From: a virus
Reading direction: 5' to 3' (one strand)
DNA length: 22,612 bases
Virus record (IMG/VR): IMGVR_UViG_3300001450_000351
Location: 1 to 22,612 of that record
Part shown: piece after piece, positions 14,257 to 20,993 of the stretch
Layout: every line of letters begins with the position of its first letter
Numbering within the stretch: position 1 is the stretch's first letter
Position numbers and translations under genes: made by a program
The notes under the pieces: generated by a model
What the model was told of the DNA's origin: nothing
Seen by the model: the letters and a program-made list of their open reading frames with translations, nothing else
The model's database searches: none

Positions 14257-15096
14257 TTATTTAATCCTCGCTCTAAATATACCAGCAAATGTGCATGCAT
14301 CACCCCCGGTAGCGAAATTTCCGGCAGCAAGAAAGACATACAATTTGTGATTTAGCGGTATTGCATCTTTAGTATTTTTACTCTTCTCCTGAAGATTTTC
14401 ACCGCCGCAATCTGTACCGGGAGTGTTCGACAGAGACGCTGCATAATAATAGTGTACGTCTGGGATTCCTTCATTGTCGAAGATGAGAGAATTTGCAATT
14501 ATTTTATTTCGAAAACCACGACATCCATCGTCAGTTCCGCGATTTGCATTTGTACTAGCAAAGCCCAAATTTGTATTTCCATGTTCTAGATCAGTCTCCA
14601 CTGATTCGTTCGAACCATTACCCATTTTCCAGGCTAGCCCAGTATTTACCACATCACTAGAGTCGCGGCCGCTCTTACCATACATCATTGGGGCTGAGCC
14701 GGCAGCCGCCCAACACCAACCAAAAACAACAAGCGGCCCACCGGAATTTGTCGCAGTTACCAGATCGGATTCTAAAGCGCCAGAACAATCCATATCTAGG
14801 GCAATGCTTGGCGCGTGATAGCCTTTAAATCCTGTATCCCAAAATAAATAATTTGCGCACTCATCTATCGAGGTAGTAGCTGTTGATGTTGATGCACCGA
14901 TGGTTATTTTAATATATTGATTACCTGAGCCATCGGTCGATGCACTTTGCGCAAAACTTACTGTAGCATCATCAGCGACACCACCCGAAAGATACATAGC
15001 ATTGTCAACATTCAATATAAGAGGTTCTGATTCTGCCCTTAAATAAGCAACACCTTCTGTATAATATAATTCTGAGCCTTGTTTATTATTAATCAT
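14257..15096 (-). CDS. Putative fibre-tip or decoration protein, paralogue of next-downstream gene
   Basis: This 279-aa β-rich protein has several Cys residues (for example C80, C104) and a Tyr-rich late segment (PDVHYYYAASLS). It shares the FWDTG motif and the C-terminal ending with the 289-aa gene that follows, so the pair arose by duplication and diverged strongly. It begins at ATG 15096, overlapping the fibre stop as TAATG, with AGGGA upstream, so translation is coupled to the 1088-aa fibre. A trimeric distal knob or lectin-like binding domain would fit, but no known lectin signature is visible. Confidence 0.75.
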   Translation of the reverse strand: MINNKQGSELYYTEGVAYLRAESEPLILNVDNAMYLSGGVADDATVSFAQSASTDGSGNQYIKITIGASTSTATTSIDECANYLFWDTGFKGYHAPSIALDMDCSGALESDLVTATNSGGPLVVFGWCWAAAGSAPMMYGKSGRDSSDVVNTGLAWKMGNGSNESVETDLEHGNTNLGFASTNANRGTDDGCRGFRNKIIANSLIFDNEGIPDVHYYYAASLSNTPGTDCGGENLQEKSKNTKDAIPLNHKLYVFLAAGNFATGGDACTFAGIFRARIK

Positions 15097-18000
15097 TAGC
15101 TAGTCCCTATAATAAACCAATTAATCCCATTGCTTACACAGGTTACAGAGCCTGAATTGGAAGTTATCTTCACTAAGCTTGCACCATCGATAGTCTCATT
15201 CGCTGAACCGGAAATTACTAAGTTAAATGATGACGCTGAGCCACTGACATCTTTAAAAATATAAGACTTTCCAGCGCCGGCAGCGGCTGCTAGGGGCAGC
15301 GTTCCAGTTATAACGGCACCGGTCAAGTCACAGAAGAGCAAATATTCATTGTTGGCGGCTGTGAAGTTTGCAGTCTTGACCGATGTTGCTAGCGAGATCC
15401 CGCCGGCGATATTAATGCCAGCAGATGCTGTCAATTGACCAGAGAAAGTATTTACGCCACTAAACGTATTATTATCGCCGGTAATGTCGCCACCACCAGA
15501 TGATGCAGTGAGCACTAATTTGCCATCTGAGTTCATGCCCACATAGCTGCCAGGACCACCTATTGCGCCACTAGCAATCGTGACCGGATCAAACAGTATG
15601 CCACTACCTGAAATTTCGATGCCGCCTTGTGAGCCTGAGATTATTAAAGTATTTCGACCGTTTTCGTCGTATTCTATAGAGGAGTCAGATCCATTGCCAA
15701 AAACAATCTTTCTATCGTCATATAGATGAATATTGCCGTTTGGAACATTCAGCGTACCATTAGCCACAGTGACAGAAACCGAGCCATCAGCGGCATCACC
15801 TTGAAGGGTAAATGCTTCTGTTGCTGTTCCATCATATTCGGCAATTGTAAATTTAATTCTTCCCCGTTCTCCACCAGAGGTTGATTTTTTAATTTCGCCA
15901 TCAATCTGGCCATATACTGTTGCATTGCCAGCAGCATCATGAGAAGAAAACACAATACGACCAATAGTATCATCTTCCGTTGGCGACGAACTAGTTTTAT
16001 TAAATATTAATTGACCGGGATGTTGATCAGCGTTTTCGTTCTGAATATATATTCTGGGACGAGTTGACTGTGCTGTTTTAAAAATCACATTATCACTCAA
16101 CACCGCAATTCCGGAAATAGAGCCAGAGATTATTAGTTGATTATCTCCATCTTCATCATACTCTATGTGAGCATCTGAATCTGTACCAAAGAACAGCTTC
16201 TCATCGTCGATAACGGTTAGATCGCCGCTACTGTCGTTAAAGGTTAATGAGGCTACACCACCGAAGGCTCCGCCATTATTGTATTGTATCTGTGTATCAG
16301 ATCCCCCGGGGGTACCTCCTCCCGAAGATGCGGTCAAAACTAACTTGCCGTCTGAATTAATGCCAACATAACTGCCGGGGCCACCAATCGACCCACTAGC
16401 AACTGTGGCCGGATCAAAGAGTACAGAGCTTCCTGATATCTCGATACCGCCTTGGGAGCCAGAGATTATCAGGGTGTTTCTTCCGTCTTCATCATATTCG
16501 ATGCTAGAGTCTGAGTTGGTACCAAAGATGAGTTTCTTATTATCAATAACTGTTAAGTGGCCGCCACTGTCATCAAAAGTAAGACTAGCGACACCACCAA
16601 AAGCGCCACCATTATTATATTGCACTTGAGTGTCAGAACCACCGGGCGTTCCGCCTCCCGAAGAAGCAGTCAAAACTAACTTACCGTTTGTATTGATCCC
16701 TAGATAGCTGCCTGGACCTCCAATGGCACCACTGACAACTGTTCCCGGGTCGAAAAGAACGCCACTGCCAGATATTTCAACTCCCCCTTGAGAGCCAGAT
16801 ATAATCAGTGTGCTTCTTCCGTTCCCATCGTATTCTATAGAGGCATCAGAAGCATTACCGAAGATAACCTTTCTATCATCATGTAAGTGGATATCGCCAT
16901 TTGGAAGGTTTAACGTACCATTAGCCACAGTAACAGAAACCGTTCCATCAGCACTATCGCCTTGAAGTGTCAGTGCTTCTGTTAATGTGCCATCGTACTC
17001 AGCAACTTCAAATTTTATTCTTCCTCTTTCTCCACCGGATCCAGACTTTTTGATATCGCCCGAAAACCGTGCATAGGTTGTTGGGTTTCCGGCGGCATCA
17101 TATGACAAGAATTCCACTCGACCGATCATGTCGTCTTCTGCAGGAGAAGAACTGGTTTTGTGAAATATTAGCTTTCCTGGCTGATCATCTATATTTTCAT
17201 TTTGAATTACTATTCTAGGTTTCCCCGAAGTCGTAGATATAACTGTAAAATCGGTGCCATCAAAAGTTAAATTGGACTCTCCGGTGATCGTACTGCTATT
17301 AACAGCGGTCAATATTCTATTATCAGCAACATTACTATAAGTTGTAATAGGGGACATGCCCGTTAATTTAGCACCATCGCCGAAAAAAGCAGCACCAGAG
17401 ATATTTAATGAGCTAGAAAAATGATTAGAGGCAAAAACACCGGCTGTAGTGCCATTCGCCACTAGTGTTACGGTGTCACCAGAAATTGTGATTGGAGAAC
17501 CGCCAGAAATTCTACTAGCAGTTAATTCTGTAAATATTGCTGTGGAGCCAGTTATACCCAATGAAGCAGATATTTGTCCTATTACTTTAACTATACTTGG
17601 ACCGTTCAGCCATTGCAAATTGCTGCTAGCACTGATTGAACCAGCGCTATTGAATTGAATATTACTGTCGGATCCCGCTGCTTTTATATTTGTCAATCCT
17701 GTGCCGGCACCATAAAAAGCAGCACCAGAGATATTTAATGAACTAGAAACGTGCGTGGCATTAATGACGGTATTATAAGTATTTAAAGAAGAGCCTGTGA
17801 CGCCTTGTGAACCCGATATTTCCCCTACAACCGTTAAGGTCATCGTTGGATTCGAAACCCCAACACCCAATTTTGAGGCATAAATGAAGCTTGCACCCGG
17901 TGTACTGCTTACTGAGGCACTAAAAACTGTTGTAGCGGTTGCTGCGCCATCTGCGCTAGCTGAAGCAACAATAAAACTTCCTGTACGAACGTGTTGATCA

Positions 18001-18362
18001 TCGTTACTATCACCAAAATCAGTAGAACCACTAGAATAGATCCTTTGAATTGTGCTAACGGTATAACTACTAGCAGAAATATTGCCAGATACAACCAGCG
18101 TACCGGTTAATGTTAAAGTGGATTGGTCGGAATTAAATGTAAAGTTATCCGAACCAGATATATCGCCGGAAACCGGAGTGTTTCTTCTAAATTGTATGGA
18201 AAATTCCGGCCCTTCTGCTATGATTGCCGCGCTAGCGGTGATATTTGTAAGACCCGATCCGTCACCATGAAATTCCGAAGCGGAAACAAAACTCGAAGCA
18301 GAGATGGAATTAACCGCCACCACACCTTCAGTATTAACAAATGTCCAGTTAAAATTAGCCAT
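15096..18362 (-). CDS. Large modular fibre protein (tail or head fibre)
   Basis: This 1088-aa Gly/Ser/Thr/Ile-rich protein is built from repeats. The fibre motif FxGDGxGLTNI occurs at 31-41 and in variants at 216-226 and 326-336. The phrase GGSDTQVQYNNGGAFGG, common in phage and prophage fibres, occurs at about 574 and 686. An IEYD module recurs at 509, 621 and 733 with an exact 112-residue period, and again at 896. A 190-residue block (381-570) is repeated without gaps at 768-957. The C-terminal ~90 residues (EYLLFCDLTG, LPLAAAAGAGKSYIFKDVSG, GINWFIIGTS) resemble the closing domain of many phage fibres. The ATG at 18362 follows AAAGGA. It probably forms trimeric fibres; whether they attach to tail or capsid is not shown. 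Its location inside the head gene block leaves a head fibre possible. Confidence 0.85.
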   Translation of the reverse strand: MANFNWTFVNTEGVVAVNSISASSFVSASEFHGDGSGLTNITASAAIIAEGPEFSIQFRRNTPVSGDISGSDNFTFNSDQSTLTLTGTLVVSGNISASSYTVSTIQRIYSSGSTDFGDSNDDQHVRTGSFIVASASADGAATATTVFSASVSSTPGASFIYASKLGVGVSNPTMTLTVVGEISGSQGVTGSSLNTYNTVINATHVSSSLNISGAAFYGAGTGLTNIKAAGSDSNIQFNSAGSISASSNLQWLNGPSIVKVIGQISASLGITGSTAIFTELTASRISGGSPITISGDTVTLVANGTTAGVFASNHFSSSLNISGAAFFGDGAKLTGMSPITTYSNVADNRILTAVNSSTITGESNLTFDGTDFTVISTTSGKPRIVIQNENIDDQPGKLIFHKTSSSPAEDDMIGRVEFLSYDAAGNPTTYARFSGDIKKSGSGGERGRIKFEVAEYDGTLTEALTLQGDSADGTVSVTVANGTLNLPNGDIHLHDDRKVIFGNASDASIEYDGNGRSTLIISGSQGGVEISGSGVLFDPGTVVSGAIGGPGSYLGINTNGKLVLTASSGGGTPGGSDTQVQYNNGGAFGGVASLTFDDSGGHLTVIDNKKLIFGTNSDSSIEYDEDGRNTLIISGSQGGIEISGSSVLFDPATVASGSIGGPGSYVGINSDGKLVLTASSGGGTPGGSDTQIQYNNGGAFGGVASLTFNDSSGDLTVIDDEKLFFGTDSDAHIEYDEDGDNQLIISGSISGIAVLSDNVIFKTAQSTRPRIYIQNENADQHPGQLIFNKTSSSPTEDDTIGRIVFSSHDAAGNATVYGQIDGEIKKSTSGGERGRIKFTIAEYDGTATEAFTLQGDAADGSVSVTVANGTLNVPNGNIHLYDDRKIVFGNGSDSSIEYDENGRNTLIISGSQGGIEISGSGILFDPVTIASGAIGGPGSYVGMNSDGKLVLTASSGGGDITGDNNTFSGVNTFSGQLTASAGINIAGGISLATSVKTANFTAANNEYLLFCDLTGAVITGTLPLAAAAGAGKSYIFKDVSGSASSFNLVISGSANETIDGASLVKITSNSGSVTCVSNGINWFIIGTS
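15492..17222 (-). repeat. Internal duplications of fibre gene (190-aa block twice; 112-aa period)
   Basis: Codons 381-570 (17222-16653) and 768-957 (16061-15492) encode collinear 190-residue copies offset by exactly 387 residues; by hand count about 145 of 190 residues are identical. Between them a 112-residue unit repeats in tandem (IEYD at 509, 621, 733). Corresponding DNA differs at many third codon positions, so the copies are old or have been kept by selection rather than newly made. Confidence 0.88.
17384..17741 (-). repeat. 28-bp identical direct repeat in fibre gene
   Basis: The 28 bases at 17384-17411 recur exactly at 17714-17741 and encode part of SSLNISGAAF just before the GxGxGLTN motif. 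Such islands of identity in diverged modules are typical points of recombination between fibre genes. Confidence 0.8.
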
Positions 18363-18375
18363 TAACTATTTCCTT

Positions 18376-18834
18376 TTAAAAAGTGCTGCATGCGGCAAAA
18401 ACGTTAACCTCTGCTGGGGTACCATTAACAAAATACACCTTGTCTATTCCTACTATCTCATATCGTCGATATTCTCTATCACCTGGGACTTGGTTGGCTG
18501 GTGTGCGCGCAATATTACTAATGTCAATTGAAGCAGGATCGTTTGCAGTATTTTGCCCCTCGCCGCCGGCCTCGGACTCTGGTATTTCAAACCAACGTTG
18601 GAATGCGTGGCAATACCCATAAATAGTGACAGCAGCGGGGTCATCGGATGTGGTAGCATCCTCCACCAAAACATGAAGATATCTTTGGTTTTCAGTCGCG
18701 TAGCCGACTGTAGTTGCTGTAATCCCCACAAGATCATTGGTATTGGCGGCTACGACAACGGCGGTGCCGTTTGATCCACCCAGATTTTTTGGACCTCTGG
18801 TTCTTCCCCAACTAGATGCTTTATATGTACCCAT
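18376..18834 (-). CDS. 152-aa virion-like protein at start of fibre cassette, unknown
   Basis: This protein has a basic N-terminus (MGTYKASSWGRTRGPKNLGG), a β-rich middle (RYLHVLVEDATTS, AVTIYGYCHAFQRWFEIP) and a closing segment YRRYEIVGIDKVYFVNG. No family is recognised. The ATG at 18834 has GAGGGAG upstream, and an ACTATTTA motif lies 20 nt before it, directly at the stop of the bS21 gene. It is followed at 13 nt by the 1088-aa fibre. As first gene of the cassette it could be a fibre anchor or a capsid decoration protein; this is inferred from position and composition only. Confidence 0.72.
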   Translation of the reverse strand: MGTYKASSWGRTRGPKNLGGSNGTAVVVAANTNDLVGITATTVGYATENQRYLHVLVEDATTSDDPAAVTIYGYCHAFQRWFEIPESEAGGEGQNTANDPASIDISNIARTPANQVPGDREYRRYEIVGIDKVYFVNGTPAEVNVFAACSTF

Positions 18835-18854
18835 TGTTTCTCCCTCGTTTACAT

Positions 18855-18862
18855 TAAATAGT
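18855..18862 (-). promoter_or_regulatory. Candidate late promoter motif ACTATTTA before fibre cassette
   Basis: An exact ACTATTTA on the coding strand, whose first A is the last base of the bS21 stop codon, lies 20 nt before ATG 18834. It would start a transcript for the fibre cassette. Confidence 0.5.
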
Positions 18863-19110
18863 TACTTATTGTTTCTTCTCCGCTTTTCTGCAGCGGCTTC
18901 TTGTTTTCTAAGTTCTTTTGCTTTTAACCGATCGGACTTACGTCGTTTTTCTCGTCGCAATTCAGATGGTTTCTTATAATATCTTCTGTCTCTAAGTTCT
19001 TCCATGATTCTCTCTTTCTTAGTTTTCTTTATAAATCTTCGAATCATTTTCTCTACGTTTCCGCCACACTGTCTTAATTTTACAGTGACGTTTGAATATT
19101 TTTTACTCAT
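18862..19110 (-). CDS. rpsU: Phage-encoded ribosomal protein bS21
   Basis: This 82-aa, very basic product (E. coli bS21 is 71 aa) shows the bS21 plan: VTVKLRQCGGNVEKMIRRF (compare IKVRENEPFDVALRRF), a Lys-rich linker, then EELRDRRYYKKPSELRREKR (37-56; compare EVRRREFYEKPTTERKRAK) and a Lys/Arg/Glu helix to the end. bS21 sits on the 30S platform near the anti-Shine-Dalgarno end of 16S rRNA and aids initiation; viral copies are known from aquatic phages and are thought to replace the host protein. The start chosen is ATG 19110, overlapping the upstream stop as ATGA, with GGAAGG at 19123-19118 spaced 7 nt; a TTG five codons earlier would place that GGAAGG inside the coding sequence. It lies in the late head block between the prohead genes and the fibre cassette. 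Confidence 0.9.
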   Translation of the reverse strand: MSKKYSNVTVKLRQCGGNVEKMIRRFIKKTKKERIMEELRDRRYYKKPSELRREKRRKSDRLKAKELRKQEAAAEKRRRNNK

Positions 19111-19532
19111 TTCATTGCCTTCCAAATATGTGATGCGTTTCCTAATATCGAATTAATATCCACGCCTGAATCTCTAGGATCACCTAAATCTACCGCTCCG
19201 GCGGCTGATGGCGATTGTGATTTCACAGGGTCAATATTTTCAAATATATCAACTCCGCCATAGGCATCTTTGCCGATAGAGTCCATTAAACGCTTGCGGT
19301 GTTCGCTTAATTTTTTGCGTGTATCACTAGACTTTCTTTTCATATTGTGATTCTCGTCTACAATATGCTCTTGTTTCGATTGAGTTTGTCTAGTCTCGGT
19401 CACAAGATTTCCTTGCATACCGGCTGCTACCTCTGATACGATGTTTGTAAGAAGACCCTCTTCGAGAATCATCTCTTTAACGCACTCTTTAATAAGAGGC
19501 TTCAACATTCTTTTTAAATCATTTTTCTTCAT
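19107..19532 (-). CDS. 141-aa prohead-block protein, unknown
   Basis: The product starts with a short amphipathic helix, MKKNDLKRMLKPLIKECVKE followed by MILEEG, then a polar Gln/Glu/Lys-rich region, a basic patch (HNMKRKSSDTRKKLSEHRKR) and a Gly/Ser/Asp tail. It begins inside the end of the protease gene (GAGG 6 nt before ATG 19532) and ends overlapping the bS21 start. In T4 small core proteins gp67 and gp68 flank the protease gene; this could be an analogue, but no sequence match is claimed. The N-terminal helix resembles that of the 127-aa gene upstream of the protease, which may mark proteins taken into the prohead. Confidence 0.72.
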   Translation of the reverse strand: MKKNDLKRMLKPLIKECVKEMILEEGLLTNIVSEVAAGMQGNLVTETRQTQSKQEHIVDENHNMKRKSSDTRKKLSEHRKRLMDSIGKDAYGGVDIFENIDPVKSQSPSAAGAVDLGDPRDSGVDINSILGNASHIWKAMK

Positions 19533-20127
19533 CTAAAACCTCATTCAACAGACGATTAACTCTATCCGCTTTTGTAAAAACTTTATTATTATAATCTTTG
19601 GCTTCCTTCATCATGAAGGCACCCGGTGTCGATGGCTCTGAAACGAAGTCAAAGCAAATCAACTGAAAATCATCTTCAACTACAGTTTGCCCATTTGATT
19701 CGTTGACAGAACCCATACCCCGAGAAGATATCCCAAGAGTAACACCACTGTCAACTAAAGAACGAAGAATCTTGCCAGACGGAGTATCAAGGACTTGCGC
19801 CTTGCCCATAACACTATTGCCATCCCACCACACCTCAGTAATCATATGAGAAGCGTTCTTTAAATTAATAACTGAATCATCTGGATGATCCAACTCGCCT
19901 AAAGCGCGCTTTTCTTTAACTAATTTCTGATAGTTCTTCATTTCCCTTTCGAGAATAGGATGCGGATAAACCCTTCCATTACCGTTCTGTGTATCGGACT
20001 TCTGCATGCAGCCAGAAAGGATCATTCCACCCTCTTTGATAAACCGCTTCTCGTCTTCTGTCAGCAGATCTTTACAGACACCGCCTTCACATAACGCATA
20101 AAATTCTCTTAATAGTTTTTTACTCAT
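19519..20127 (-). CDS. gp21: Prohead maturation protease (T4 gp21-like)
   Basis: This is a 202-aa serine protease of the phage prohead type (herpesvirus-protease-like fold). Visible signatures are NGNGRVYPHPIL (48-59), GELDHP with likely catalytic His81, GISSRGMGSV with the nucleophile at Ser134 or Ser135, and FDFVSEPSTPGAFM (159-172). T4 gp21 (212 aa) has the same order and length. The enzyme sits in the prohead core, becomes active after shell assembly, and cuts scaffold, core proteins and the capsid propeptide after LxE/IxE sites; candidates are present in the gp23-like (E60) and neighbouring proteins. The ATG at 20127 has TGAGGA upstream. It overlaps the start of the 141-aa gene by 14 nt. 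Confidence 0.9.
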   Translation of the reverse strand: MSKKLLREFYALCEGGVCKDLLTEDEKRFIKEGGMILSGCMQKSDTQNGNGRVYPHPILEREMKNYQKLVKEKRALGELDHPDDSVINLKNASHMITEVWWDGNSVMGKAQVLDTPSGKILRSLVDSGVTLGISSRGMGSVNESNGQTVVEDDFQLICFDFVSEPSTPGAFMMKEAKDYNNKVFTKADRVNRLLNEVLDEEK

Positions 20128-20147
20128 TGTTGTTCCTCAAGTTTGTT

Positions 20148-20531
20148 TCAACTCATCGTCGTCATGTTTCCTGTGTGAGTCATTTTTTTAGAATTTGCTT
20201 CAAAATCGGCAACGGATATGACGTATCTCTCTCCGGACATACCGCTATCTAAAAGATCCGCATATCCGCGCTCCACAGCATTAAAGGCACTCTCGAATTT
20301 TTCTCCTTTTAAAGAGACAGGTACGCTGGGGTGATATATCGAATATCTAACATATTCCTTGCCATCTCTACCGGTATATTTTTTATTTACTACAACCACA
20401 GCCCCGTCACTGGAACCTGGAATAGCCTTTCCTATTGCCATATGCACGCTCAAGACATCTTTGCCTTCATTCAAAGTCCTAGCGACTTCCTCTTTGATAA
20501 TCCTTCTAAGTGTTTCTTTTGAAATTTTCAT
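20148..20531 (-). CDS. 127-aa prohead-block protein with helical leader, unknown
   Basis: The product opens with a 21-residue amphipathic helix (KISKETLRRIIKEEVARTLN) followed by a globular part with strands (HMAIGKAIPG, GAVVVVNKKYTG, YVRYSIYHP). Leaders of this kind are seen on various proteins of large aquatic phages. It contains IKE and LNE, which fit the cleavage rule of gp21-type proteases, so it may be a removable capsid-targeting sequence as on T4 internal proteins; that is inference. The ATG at 20531 has AAGGA 10 nt upstream. It lies 20 nt ahead of the protease gene. Confidence 0.7.
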   Translation of the reverse strand: MKISKETLRRIIKEEVARTLNEGKDVLSVHMAIGKAIPGSSDGAVVVVNKKYTGRDGKEYVRYSIYHPSVPVSLKGEKFESAFNAVERGYADLLDSGMSGERYVISVADFEANSKKMTHTGNMTTMS

Positions 20532-20628
20532 TTCTTTATATTCCTTTTTTGTTAAAAATTTATTTGCCGGCGCTACCGGCGCGAGTCAGCAGCCGTTCTT
20601 GCAGCGACGTACAGGTTGTAGCATCCAT
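20532..20628 (-). other. Intergenic space with small GC hairpin
   Basis: This 97-nt space holds a 5-bp hairpin GCCGG/CCGGC (20566-20580) followed on the minus strand by an A-rich then T5 stretch, too weak and too far spaced for a confident terminator. In frame with the preceding gene, right after its TAG stop, a 22-codon frame starts at ATG and ends in TAA; no ribosome binding site is seen, so it is not called as a gene. Confidence 0.4.
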
Positions 20629-20988
20629 CTATGCATTTTGTTTTTCCTTTAAAAGCTTTGGCTTAATTGCTTGTATGTTTTGGGAATACTGGATTCCAGA
20701 GTCTCCAAATACCATATTAAGAATATAAGACGTTCCAGATGACAGGCAACCGAAAAGAAACATATTTATAAATGTCACATCACAGGTAAATAGTTCTGTC
20801 CACGGAGAAAGTAACACTAAAAACCAACCAACGTGAAACCCGCAACACATCGGACAATGAAAAATCTTACCATAACCATGGTAAGACTCTTTTTTCGGTC
20901 TTAGTTTTTTTAATATTGGCATATCTGAGAACACCAATATTTGCGTTAGACCATACGCAACAAGAACAAAATATATTAAATTAGCCAT
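20629..20988 (-). CDS. Small membrane protein with CPMCCGFHVG motif
   Basis: This ~119-aa protein has three hydrophobic segments: NLIYFVLVAYGLTQILVF near the N-terminus, FHVGWFLVLLSP in the middle and FINMFLFGCLSSGTSYILNM in the last third, so two or three membrane passes are likely. Between the first and second lie a basic stretch (KKLRPKKES) and HCPMCCGFHVG, a Cys cluster that could bind metal or form disulphides. Similar CPxC-GFW/H-G membrane proteins occur in bacteria and phages as unknown families. ATG 20988 is used; a GTG at 20997 overlapping the upstream stop is possible. A membrane protein among head-assembly genes is unusual. A role in prohead initiation at the membrane is conceivable but unsupported. 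Confidence 0.78.
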   Translation of the reverse strand: MANLIYFVLVAYGLTQILVFSDMPILKKLRPKKESYHGYGKIFHCPMCCGFHVGWFLVLLSPWTELFTCDVTFINMFLFGCLSSGTSYILNMVFGDSGIQYSQNIQAIKPKLLKEKQNA

Positions 20989-20993
20989 ATTTA

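Noticed and set aside
14256-14339. Longer start for the 289-aa protein (ATG 14339)
   Set aside because: It would overlap the 279-aa gene by 83 nt and lacks a ribosome binding site, while ATG 14255 is one base after the upstream stop with GAGG at 10 nt.
18620-18627. ACTATTTA copy inside the 152-aa gene
   Set aside because: It encodes part of AVTIYGYC and is not near a start codon; probably chance.
20566-20580. GCCGG/CCGGC hairpin as a terminator before the 127-aa gene
   Set aside because: The stem is 5 bp and the T-run starts about 7 nt after it, unlike a normal intrinsic terminator.
20787-20794. ACTATTTA copy inside the membrane protein gene
   Set aside because: It lies far from the next start codon and is explained by coding sequence; kept only as background count for the motif.
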